A stretch of 64,000 nt of DNA from Tridacna crocea. Its lineage: Eukaryota; Mollusca; Bivalvia; Cardiida; Cardiidae. The stretch is taken from assembly GCA_943736015.1 (NCBI GenBank), contig OX031056.1, forward strand, positions 63,143,277 through 63,207,276. The letters run 5' to 3'. The translations under genes and the position numbers were made by a program. This document shows positions 23,131 to 35,100 of the stretch, piece after piece. Every line of letters begins with the position of its first letter. Position 1 is the stretch's first letter. The notes below the pieces were generated by a model. The model made no database searches, was not told the DNA's origin, and saw only the letters and a list, made by a program, of their open reading frames with translations.

Positions 23131-26100
23131 ACGATGGGTGTCTGATTCTGCCAGCTTAATAAAATTGGGGATAGAAAAAGAGAACCCGAGATCGCCTGAA
23201 CATGCCCAGTAACATTAGGCCTATCAATAGAAAGAAGAGTTCAATGTGTTGTAGAATTGTACTTCCATTCAAGTTTTTATTTAACTACACTACAACTGTG
23301 ACTACGATAATTAATATAGAATCTTGACCAACTTAATAACAAAATTGTTCACAGTAATACAAACCCATACGCTTGCCGTATTTTCAGCTCAGAAGCTGAA
23401 TCGTTGTATTGACTGTAGGAGCATCTTACGTTGTAATGTAAAAATGGCAAAATGTCCCTGAATAACTGCAATTTATTTTTTTATCGGTTTATAGTGCTGA
23501 GGATAATCACTGTATTGGTCATCTGACACGGCACACACTTCAGAATATTGAGTGTATATGTTTTACAAGGGTTTTTGGAGGCTCCAAGTAGTGTTTTTTC
23601 AGAAATCGTAGTCCCCGGCGAAACTTCGTTGGATTAAACGTCTTCAACAAACGATTAACCACCAAAAGAACTAGAGATTAACGTGCACTGACATCCCAGA
23701 CATTCCGTGCGACAACCTGCAACTGCATATCTGTTCAATAACATGTTGAAAAAATTATGTTTTTGTGCTTACCTTGTGTAATCTTGTGGGCGCAGCCATG
23801 TTTTTTACTCGAACGGGTACGTAAAATTGACAGGGACAGTAACGTTGACCAGGAGCAAGTTCGTAAGGTCTCTCCAGTGTGAAAATATCAATATTTGAAG
23901 TAAAAATGTATTATTTCATGCTTCCCGATAGGATATCGAGAAATAGCAGTGAAAATATTTTTCGATCGTACTAGGGTACGACCAGTGAAAATACCGATTT
24001 TCATGTTCTTGTTGCCTAGGTAACTTGCGCTTGCCTCACAACCAGATGGAATTATGACGTCATTCACCTTACATTTCTGACATAATATTGTAATGTGTTG
24101 CTGTGCGAGAGAGGGTACGCCACGGGGAATAACTGAAAAGAACTGTACTGGGTTTTGATAAAGCTCCTCCCAGAAAGGGTTAAAAGCATGAAATAAATAC
24201 AATATTTGTTGTTTTCGGTGAAAGATCGAAATTTAGTTCATCGAGTGAACACCATCGGTGGCGCAACTACGAGTGAAAATATTACCGGATGGTGTTCAAT
24301 CGATGAACTAAATTTCGATCTTTCACCGAAAACAACAAATATCCTCTGTGTATACTTTGGAGTTTCTATATTGTCTGCAAGAAGTACCCGACGTTCCGGA
24401 AATCAGTTGAATTATAAATGAAATTTATTTGTTGAAACCCCAGAGTTTAGTTTCATTTTAACATCTTAATTACAATAAAATAGCTCATATTTTTGGTGAA
24501 TAGTATCCATCGAACAAAACTTAGTAATGTACCCAAGTATATCTAATAACCGAATACTACTTTCAGTCGGTATTCACATCCTACATGTGATATTTCCAAG
24601 ACTAAATCTTGAACAGATTGTCTTTTTAAGAATCGGACCGTGCAGATATGTACTTCCACGGTTGGTGTTGTGTTCATGGTATACTGTGAAGGCCAATTCA
24701 CTCTTCATGTTCAGTGCTCTCATACAAAATATTTGATACTTATCGTAAATATTTCAGACCTATAACTATGTTAAAGATAACGATTCCCCAGAAAATGCTA
24801 TCGACGTCTGGCGATTCTTCAATGACGGACCTGTTATTGCCAGCTCTGACCTCGATATCGATGCACAGAGTGGACAGAATCCTTGCGATGATGGTATTAA
24901 GGTAATTGAACACTGTAAAGGTTTTACTTAAATAGCTTATCATAGTTTTCGGGGACCAGCGTTAGTTCAGTCGATGTCGATGTCATGTCTATTTAAAGAA
25001 TGGTATCAATTACGAACAGCTGCATTTGATTGTCATTTTGCAGATGCTATTAATGCATCTGCACCACCCTAGTACAGTTGTTAAAAACAACCAGGAGACT
25101 AGTTTACTTGAGATGCTTTTTGTTGGTTGATTTAATTGTAGTTTGACCCCGTTTTAACATCTCGGGTCATATTGTACAGGTACATCAGAGGTGAGTGGCG
25201 GTCACTGATTACTTTCTCGCATACATCAGAGGTGAGTGGCGGTCACTGATTACTTTCTCGCATACATCAGAGGCGAGAGGCAGTCACTGGTTACTTTCTC
25301 GCATACATCAGAGGTGAGAGGCGGTCACTGGTTACTTTCTCGCATACATCAGAGGCGAGTGGCGGTCACTGATTACTTTCTCGCATACATCAGAGGTAAG
25401 AGGTGAAAATTGTCGGAAAGAAAGTCTTCTTCTACCAAGTATCTAACTCACAACCACCAGGTCATGAGTTCGATTCGCTAACCACTGAGCTAGTCGGACT
25501 GGCTTGAATCGTTGTCGTAATATGAATGAAATACTGTTAAAAGCTGTTTGGAACTTTTTTTAACCATATCTTTTTAGCATCTTTCGCGAAACAAGTTCTT
25601 AAAACAGCATTAAAGAAATCTATTTCTTCTTGGCAATCTGAATCACTTTAATGTTTGTTTGGATGCTGCTTTACGCCACTTTCAATGTTCTTTGAGACAT
25701 ATCACGGTGACAGTTCATTTATACATTTTTTTTCTGGGTTTCAACAATACTAGGCCAGGGCTCCTCGACAAGAACTCTGCCATGCCGGGGATTGATCCAG
25801 CGACTCCCTGTTGTCAAGTCCTGTGCGTTACCGACTGAGAAACTGAGGTTCGGTGCGGCTTTGTCCAAGCATATGGTTTTGAACAATTCGGATAATGTCC
25901 TTTGGCGAAGTTGTTCTGCGTGGCTCAGTGGTTGAATGTGGAACTTGTAACCTTGCCCCAGGTGTCCGTTAAAGTGTCCTTGGACAAGACATTTCAGAGC
26001 CCTGGCCTCGTAACAATGAAACCTAGGACATACACGTTGATGTGAGCTGTCGCCTTGATATGACTGAAATAATGTTGAAAGCGATGTGAAACACCATGCA

Positions 26101-29100
26101 TTCCATCCTTTAGTAAAACAGGTCAGATACTAGCCTAATACTGATGGACCAAAGACGCTGTCGCGGTGATATAAATGAAATAGTAATAAAAGCATTGATA
26201 AATAACATTCAATCAGTCATTGACGGTTTGGTCAATCGTCCTTGCACATCAAGTTTGAAACGTTTACATTTATAATGAACCAAAAATGACAGTTTGATCT
26301 ACCGTCTAATCTAGATTTACTCCGGCCAAAAATGCCTGACAATGCAAACATTAACATTTAACAACATTGAAAATGGGTGCTTTTTTCTCTTGCAGCATGT
26401 ATTTTGTGTGCATCAAAACGGTAGCATAACGAATAACAAGTACTTCCAGGAAGACGTGTCCGGGTATTATGTTGTCCCCGTGAAAGTGAACGATACGGCT
26501 GGGAATGACACAGCGAATGTAACGGTATGTAAGACCTAACTTTAACCCTTTCCCAAACAATCCCTGGTTTTTACGGGTCAGGAATAGAAGCCTTTTGAAA
26601 ACATTGTTGGAAAAGGAAAAAATGCTGGTAACCAGCATTTTCTCCTTTTCCCACAATTTTTTCTACCCTGTCATATAGAAAAATCATCTTTTTAGCAACT
26701 GTTTATATGTCACCTGCAAAATGCTTTCAATTTGGTCTGGGAAAGGTTTAAATAATCCTTTCGGTACACTGGGCGAAAAGAATTTGCTTTTGCGGACGGC
26801 ATATATCAAGATCAGACTGCACAGAACGTGCACAGAAAGTGCAGTCTTATCTTGGATCCATACCGTCCGCTTGTTTAGTCAAGTCTATGAGAGAAAATCC
26901 TGTTGAGTCTCAGTGGATTTTATTTTCAGGTCTCGAAATGATCGAGCTAATATATTTGACGCTGAAAGACTTAAACCAACAATCAAGTATGTTTTGTCAA
27001 AATCAATTAATCAAAGACATAGGGAAAATAGGGAACAGTTTGAAAATGACAATTGATAAGAATGTGAAAGGTGTTCTTGGGGTATTTCATTATGTGTTAC
27101 AGACGTATTTTAGATATTGTTTGATTTTGTGCAGTGCAGTGCTTTTTGGAATGTACTATAAACAATAACAATTGCGGACGACTGTGCTCAAATGGGTACG
27201 ATGAAGTCCTGACTGACCTCAATAAAAAAGGATTTCCTATTTCAATTTCCTCATTACAAGATAATAACCCTAACTACAAAATCAATGGAAGATTTTCTAA
27301 CAAAAGCTAAAAGCTTATAAAACACAAAGTTCAACTTCTATAAATGTGTGAGTGTTATCTATTTTTTTTCGGTTTTACTCAGTTTCCACCAGTGTTAAAA
27401 CCATCGAAAGTCCTCTATATTTGTTATAAGCAAATGATAGTTTCTTCTTTTTTCCCCTTATCATGATAAGATCCAGGGAGTTATCATCACCTTGGCTAGC
27501 GAATATGCTCGATGAACATCTGGTAGAGACTTCGCTTAGCTTGGTAGGTCAACTAACATAAAAGCCTTGAAACCCAGGCGATGTTTCGATTAAATAGCTC
27601 AGCTAAGTTCTTTTCAGGGGATGCTGATCGTCATTGTAAAAATGTTTCATTTCTCTTTCACTGCTAATCATTTTTCAAAAAGGTTGAAGTAGGATAGCAG
27701 CCAGTTGCTTGGAAATAATATTGTGCGAATTATTAGTTAGTCTTGGAGTTTGATTGGTAAAAGAAAATTCAGCTATGTATGGATAAGTGTACTTCCGCCA
27801 CTAAATGAAGGATGTAAGACATCAATTAAACAAAGCATTTCATTGGTCATGTAAAAAAAAGAGGGTAATGATAGAGAACATTTCACTGTCATTTCTATAC
27901 TCCGTGTCCAATCTCTATTGATGGCATCATCTGGCAGATTTAAATCAAAGTAAAGATGTAGACTTAATAACAGTGAATCTTAAACAAAGATCATAAGCAA
28001 ACAGACGTTTGCTGTGTTTAGACTGAAATGTCCCAGAAACCAACAAAGACCGTCATTTCCAAATCTTTATCGGTAAATTCGACTGCATTTCAATAAATCA
28101 ATTGCGTATACATGCAAACTGTTCTCCGCATTTTAAGTAACGCAACCTATGATTGGCTAAACTGGATTAAAATTAACTGAAAGTAACACAACTTATGAAT
28201 GGAAAATCCATTTTGTTTAGCCAATTAAAAGTTTTCTCAAATTCAAATTTAGAAAATATTGGTGAAATGAGACTAAGAAAGGTCCCAAGAATGATTTTTT
28301 GCAAACGGACTCAGACTCCGAAATATCCACGGCAATTTTAGTCGATGAACATCGTTATCTTACCCAATCTAGAAAATTCCATCTAATTTATGGTTTAGAA
28401 ATGGATTCTTTGAATTTGTAAATACTCTTTGCTGAACTTTCAATTATATTTATGAGAATTCTACTTTTTGATATATCATTTTCACAGGTGTTTTTGATTA
28501 GTGATAGCCAGATATTAGTCATGACCATCCTGGACACGAAAGAGCATGTCGCTTATAACAAGGACGCTTTGCTAAAGTAAGTAATACTGTTTTCCCTCTC
28601 GCCCGGAACTTTGTAGACAAATAAAGAAGGAAGGGGAGGCAACCGTGTTTTTTTTTGTCCTATACACTGCACGAAAAACTTCAGGATTTTCGAATAAATG
28701 CTCAGATGTTCGCTGTTTAGTTTATTTTTTTTTTTCTGTGCTTAACTTATGGTGAATTAACATGATATTTCAGTGAATTAAATCTGGGTATCTATTCACC
28801 AACCATTCTTAAGAACGTTCTTTGTCTAAGTCTTCGTGATTTTCCGACTGTGAGCGTAACAGAACGTCTGATTGGCTAAATCAGATGATTTAGCCAATCA
28901 GAAATTCTGTCACTTTCACAATGACAAAATTCTGAAGAATAGAACTGAGACTGTTCTTAAGAATGGTTAATGATTACGGACTCTGCATTCAAGTATCTAA
29001 TACTGATGAAATTGAACTTTAGACTATTTACATACACATTAGCATGAAATTTAAAGCAATAAGTATTGAAACGTAAAACTTTTGACAGAAGCTTTATGTA

Positions 29101-32100
29101 ACTGTTTTATCTAATCTGAACGTCAGTTTGCTTGAATCAAGTGAATTTAACCCTTACCATGTGAAATAACTAAAATGAAACTTTCGGAAATATTAAAAAC
29201 AAAATATTGCTATTTCAACCTTATTTTTGGAAAGAAAAGAAAAAAACATATTTACTTATAGGACAGTGCAGATCCTACCCACACTGTCCGCAAAAAAGGC
29301 CCTGGTGTGCACTAAAGAGCGACAGTTGCCTAACATTTTTTTTCAAAAAGTCTTCCAATTCCTCCCGCGAAGTATAAAAAGTACCACGTGATTGTCATTA
29401 GTGTTAAGGCCGTGTCACACAGCACTTACGCATAAATTACGCATAAACTACGTATAAAATTTGAGGCATACGCGGAGATACGCAATACATGCGCGATATA
29501 CGTAATTCATACGTTTTTCATGCGCATTTCATTCGTCCCTGTGCGCAGCGAGTGGAGTCCAGGGTGAGCATACGTGGACATACGCGAAAACGGTTTTGAG
29601 CTGCACAAAATTTTTCGACTGTTTGGATTTACGCGATCTATGCGTAATTTACGTAGTTTTTACGTAGTTCTTACGTAATTCGTGCGTAATTCATACGCGT
29701 ATGTGCGCAATACATACGCAAAGTTTGCAATTTTCACGACCATTCCACGTTTGCCCGCGTATGTTTAACGAACTTTTCACGGATATAACACTCATGTATC
29801 GCAGATGTATCACTTATATTTCGCGTATACCGCTAAGAAACTACACCCATTGCGCATGGATCACTTATAAAAACAGATGAAATACGCTAGATTTACGCTG
29901 GAATCACGCATGCTTCACGTAAGAAACGCGTATGGGGACAAGGTATAAACCGGTCGATTTAGGTCCGCTGCATCAGTCTCCATCATGCCATGAGTTCACA
30001 TCTCTGTCGTATGCCATCCATGAGTTCACATCTCTTTCGTATGCCATCCATGAGTTCACATCTCTGTCGTATGCCATCCATGAGTTCACATCTCTGTCGT
30101 ATGCCATCCAAGAGAGGAGACCATGAATCCCCAACGCAGACAAGTTCTTGCCTTCATCCTTTAGCAGCACAACAACCTACTGGTCCAGCTCCAGCAGATC
30201 CTGAACCACAGGAGGAGACGAAGGCGTGGGAGAAGATTCGAACTTTGGATCTACGACAGATTGATGGTGGAGATGAGAAATGACGATCAATGGTTTGTGA
30301 AGAATGCAGCGGAGGTGGCAAATTTATACAAAAGTTGCAGACGCGGAGCATGCGCGGAACATGCGCGATTCATGCGTAAAACATACGCGATCTGTAAGCG
30401 GAGCATGCGTAAATCATACGAATTTCTTTCGTGATTATGCGTGTTTCATTATCTAGAAAATTGGCTTTTCCGTGGATATGCGTGTTATTTGCTTGGTTTA
30501 TTCGTGTTTCATGCGTAAGTTACACGTAGTTTCTGCGTCGTTCTTGCGTAATTCATCTGTCAAAATTTCACGTATAACCACCAAGTTTTCTATTATCGCC
30601 GCGTATAAATCCAGATTTTTCAATTTTTATGCGTAAATCGTGCGAAATTTATACGTCAACGGCTGTGTGACACGGCCATTACATATAGATCAGAAAAAGA
30701 TTTTCCAAGAAGCCACTTGTTTTAGTGGTATGGGTCTACGATATGAGTAAACTAGGGTCCATATTCACCAACCATTTTCAAGAATGTTCTCAGTCTTATT
30801 CTTTAAGATTTTCAGACAGTGAAAGTCAAAGAACATCTGATTGGCTGAACCGTTTGGTATAGCCAATCAGATGTTCTAGTACTTTTACAATGACAAATTT
30901 TTGAAGAATAAGACTAAGAATGTTCTTGAGAATGGTTGGTGAATATGGACCCTGGTCATCTTATTTTTGTGTGTGTGACGACAAAACTTGAAGGCGTGAA
31001 TTTTAAGCATTTTTTTCTGCATGAGTTTGAATTTTGTTACAAAACGACAACATTTTGAATCTACTGAAATTGAAATCATTTGCAGAAGACCAAATTATTG
31101 AATTTAATTGCAAATAACAAATTGTTTATCTTTGAAAGGTTAGATAATATTGTGGGAAAAAAAGGAATATGTTTGTTACTAACATTTCCTTCTGTTCCCT
31201 CAATATTTCCGAAAGTTTTCTCTTTCAGTGTCGTTATAACTCAAGATCTTATGGTAAAGCCATGTCATGGTAAACAGTTGACAATTTCTTGTGCACTTAG
31301 AAGTACAAAGCATTATTTTGCGTTCTCTTGTTTTAATTTCAAGTTCCGTAACATAAAATATATACACGCAGGCTATAATAGGTGGAAACTGCGAAAACAA
31401 ATTTGGGTATTTTTAGAGGCATCTAAATTCTTGGCTCCTTCTGGTTTAAACTTCGACGGCAGTATTTCATTTCTCTTTTGTAATCTTAGCAGGATTCATC
31501 GTATTTTGCAGGGCCTTTAGTGACGTGATTGGTTATATCATAGTATATGACAAACTGGAGGATCATAAAACTCTCTCTGGGGAGATAGCCAGCAGTCAGT
31601 AAGTCTCTTTTTGTTTCCGATTTAATTTTGCAGTCTGTTATTTTATTTTCTTTATTGAGTGGGTGATAAACAAAGACAACAACAACGTCAACAACAACAA
31701 CAACAACAGCATAATGAAAAGATTTTTTATGGTGCTTGACCATCTTGGATCCTTTAGTGCCATGACAGTATAAAATAATGATACGGTAAATTACGACAAC
31801 GTCCACAACGACAGAAAACAACAGGATAGTATATAAAGCATTTCTTTCGGTGAATGATCGAAATTTATTTTATCAAGTAAACGTCATTGGTAATAAAGAT
31901 ATAACCGATGATGTTTACCAGATGAAATAGATATCGATGTTTTACTGAAAAGAAATATATTTGATAAACTTGGTTTTTGTTGGGACTTTCTACAAAATCT
32001 GGTACAGTTGATTTTGGTTATTCCCCAAGGTGTACCTCTCCCCACATAAGAACACATTAATATTACGTAAAGCGCAAGAAATGTAGGGTAAATACGCCCT

Positions 32101-35100
32101 AATCACGTCATTTTTTCGTTTATTTTACCCTAAATGTAGGTAACTAGTGTGCAGGAATTACTGTTTCGGCCTTAACTTGAAGAGTTATGGAAACTTTTGC
32201 GGTAAATATCACAGTTAGTCTTAACCGTGAATTACCAGACTTTATAATCCATCATTAGTTCTCGAAAGTCTATTGAAAAGGCATTTAATAGAATATAGTA
32301 CTGTAGTTCCGGTTTAGCGCATCGGTAGCTAGGATCCTTTAGGGCCCCTTACGGTATAAAAAGGTGAGTTGGAATATTTCTAACTTAATAAAAAGGTATA
32401 ATACATTAAAATACAAATATTAATGAAGTAAATGTACATTAATATTACGTATTTATGTTGCAAAAGCAATTTTCTTGTAAGACACTTACAGACACAACTT
32501 TATATGTTTTCTGTCGAAGCAAGCAGAAACTGGCCGGAATAGGCAGTAGTAAATATTGCACAGATTGGTAGATTGCCTGCTAGGCTGCGATGTCTGCAAT
32601 GCCCAAAAACAATGGGGTCATTCACGCATGACTTCCCACGAACAAAGGGATACTAGTCTGGGAACAATGGAACAGTTATCTTATGTCTGCCTAGAAACAG
32701 TGACATCATGTCCTTACGCATACCAGCGCTTGCCATGCCAAAAAACAATGGAAACATGCACGGGTGAATGCCCACGAACAATGGGATATTATTCCAGAGA
32801 ACAATGGGTATACAATAACCAGATATTCCGAGGTCAATCTTTGATGAAGTCCTACCACGGTGACTGCGAGTCAGCCATGCCCAAAAAGTATGGAATCAGG
32901 CACGCTTGACTGCCCACGAACAGTGGGTAGTATACTAAGAACAAAAAATTATTTAAGAAATAATCTTCTTTCTATCGTGGTATATCGTTCAATAAACCAC
33001 AGTTGTGAGTTATGAGGCACAATAAATAATCCACGCGATAGCCCGAGTGGGTTATTCATTGCGCCTCATAACTCACAACGTGGTTTATTGAACGATATAC
33101 CACGATAGAAAGAAGATTATTTCGATTCTAACATGGCCAATTCTTAATGAAAGGAAAACAAGTTCAAATTAAGAGTAAAAACGCGGATGAAGATTACGTT
33201 CCAATGAATAACTCACTCATTGAATGACGTCACACTACATGGATTGTTGCAGATTTCACCACGTTTGCCTTGCACTGTGTTTATAGAGCCAAAGTCGCGT
33301 GTCATGTTAGAATATTTCGCTAACAATGATGTAAGTATTGTATGTCTGCCTAGAAACTGACGTCATACCACAAGACTGCCTGCTGCCCCGAGACTTTACC
33401 AGAAAACAATCGTATGTGGTATGGACAGACAACTGTCCTATTGCTCCCAGATTAATATTCCATTAAGCCACACGTGAATGGCCCCATTGTTCTTGGGTAT
33501 GCAGGCATCGCAGCCTCGCAGGCAAGCTACCAATCTGTGCAACAGTTACTACTATAGAACGGGCATTCAGACGTTTACGTAAAATAATCAGAGAAAATAT
33601 AATATTTAATTTATTTCATCAGCTTGTGGTTAATGTGGGGAAATATGCGAAAATAAAGAGTGCCGTCAGGCACGAGTTATTTTCGCAGTCCTTTCCCTTT
33701 TTCGGCAAATATTTCCCCATATTAGCCACAAGCGGAAGAAATAAACTCTATGTATTTCCACATTTTTGTCAAGGACGTTTTTCCTAACGGTCGCTTAAAC
33801 ATGTAAATGTTTGGTAATGGGTTTTAATGACCATAATTCAATATTAGTGTCATGCAGCTGTGAGTGAGAAAATGCTTAATGTGTAACTGATGTCGGTTAG
33901 GTAATTGAGACACAAAGGCTGCCTTGTACACTCAAGCAGCAAGGGACGGGACTTAAGTGATGGGGCAGACGGGGACCCACGTAGCTATCATCATACATCT
34001 GACAGGCTTTATACAGCAAGCACGCAATGAGCTTCCAGAGAAGGCAAATGCATAATTATGTAATATGTTAAATTACACCTGTACTTGGCAAGCACCTGTA
34101 ACAAATAGCGCTTTTTTGGGTTCCAATTTCGTGCCTGATATACACTGTAAATAAGTAGGAAAGACATGCTGTAGTGCATTTATGATTTTTCCGAACCTGT
34201 TTCGGTTTGTGTCTGTGGTTAATAGTAATCCTTTTTCACAGAATTGTCATACATTCTGCAACATACATGACATTCTTATTTTTCTTAAAACATCCAAATT
34301 AAAGTCATGTTGCTTTGAAATCCTATCACATACTATGAAATACACTTATAGCTGAGAAGAAACGTTTACTGCAAAACTCTGTCATACTTGTAGCTGAGTT
34401 GTGATATCTTTTCAGGTCAGACTTGCATTTCCACGTGGTTGACAGGAAAACCAATGAGGTGCTTAGCGGAAGCGATGCTAGAAGGTATGGATAACAACGG
34501 TTTGTTTTCAACATCCAATCCTTAGAAGTTTTCTTAGTTTCTAGTTTAGCAAACAAAACAAAAAACGTTTCTTTGGGCATCGTGATTTGACTGAAAAACC
34601 GTCGGGAACAAAGCATCATTCAGTTATTCATTTTTATTACCGTCATTTTCAGACTTCTCGACAAGTATGCATCGAGGTTATCGGCCACTATGAGACAGTA
34701 CAATGTCATATCGGTAGTGGTAAGTATTCGTCAAGTGTCAAACTGATTTGGGCCCGTATTCTCATCCTTTCTAAATGACTTGCCTTATGTAGTTCCTGCG
34801 TTAGAAAGTATCATAAACTGTAAGGTTTAGCCAATCGGAAATTGCGTTACTTTCAATTTTAGAAAATTCTTCAGATTAATATGAAGACTCTACTTAAAAT
34901 GGCTGATGAATACGGGTTCCGCTCAAGCTATTGCCCCCTCCTACGATGAAACTTATGAATCATAATAACGCAATTGTCCATCTCCCAAATTTTATGAAAT
35001 TAATTTTCTAACATAGATAGAAAGCAGCTTGAGTGAAAAACGCTGTTCCTTTAGCAGCAAGGATATTGTATCCTTAAATTAAGATATAATAATGAGTTTA

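Larger units (their letters stand above)
19474..23881. mobile_element. 4.4-kb long-inverted-repeat DNA element, non-autonomous
   Basis: The ends are inverted over ~290 bp (19474-19765 and 23597-23881), starting CACACTGGAGAGACC. The flanks carry AAAAT on both sides, a plausible 5-bp target duplication. Each arm has ATGGCTGCGCCCACAAGATT followed by a GTAAGC donor. A second inverted pair lies inside (20120-20235 against 22600-22710). No transposase frame is seen. Family unassigned. Confidence 0.75.

Noticed and set aside
25181..25400. CRISPR-like array
   Set aside because: The 41-bp units are contiguous without unique spacers, and the genome is eukaryotic.
29932..30283. Open frames of 60-97 codons on both strands
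   Set aside because: They are created by the 30-bp minisatellite inside the Harbinger-like element.
31492..31511. Acceptor TTAGCAG at 31491 for the exon ending 31598
   Set aside because: It gives an in-frame TAG within nine codons. The AG at 31511 keeps the frame.
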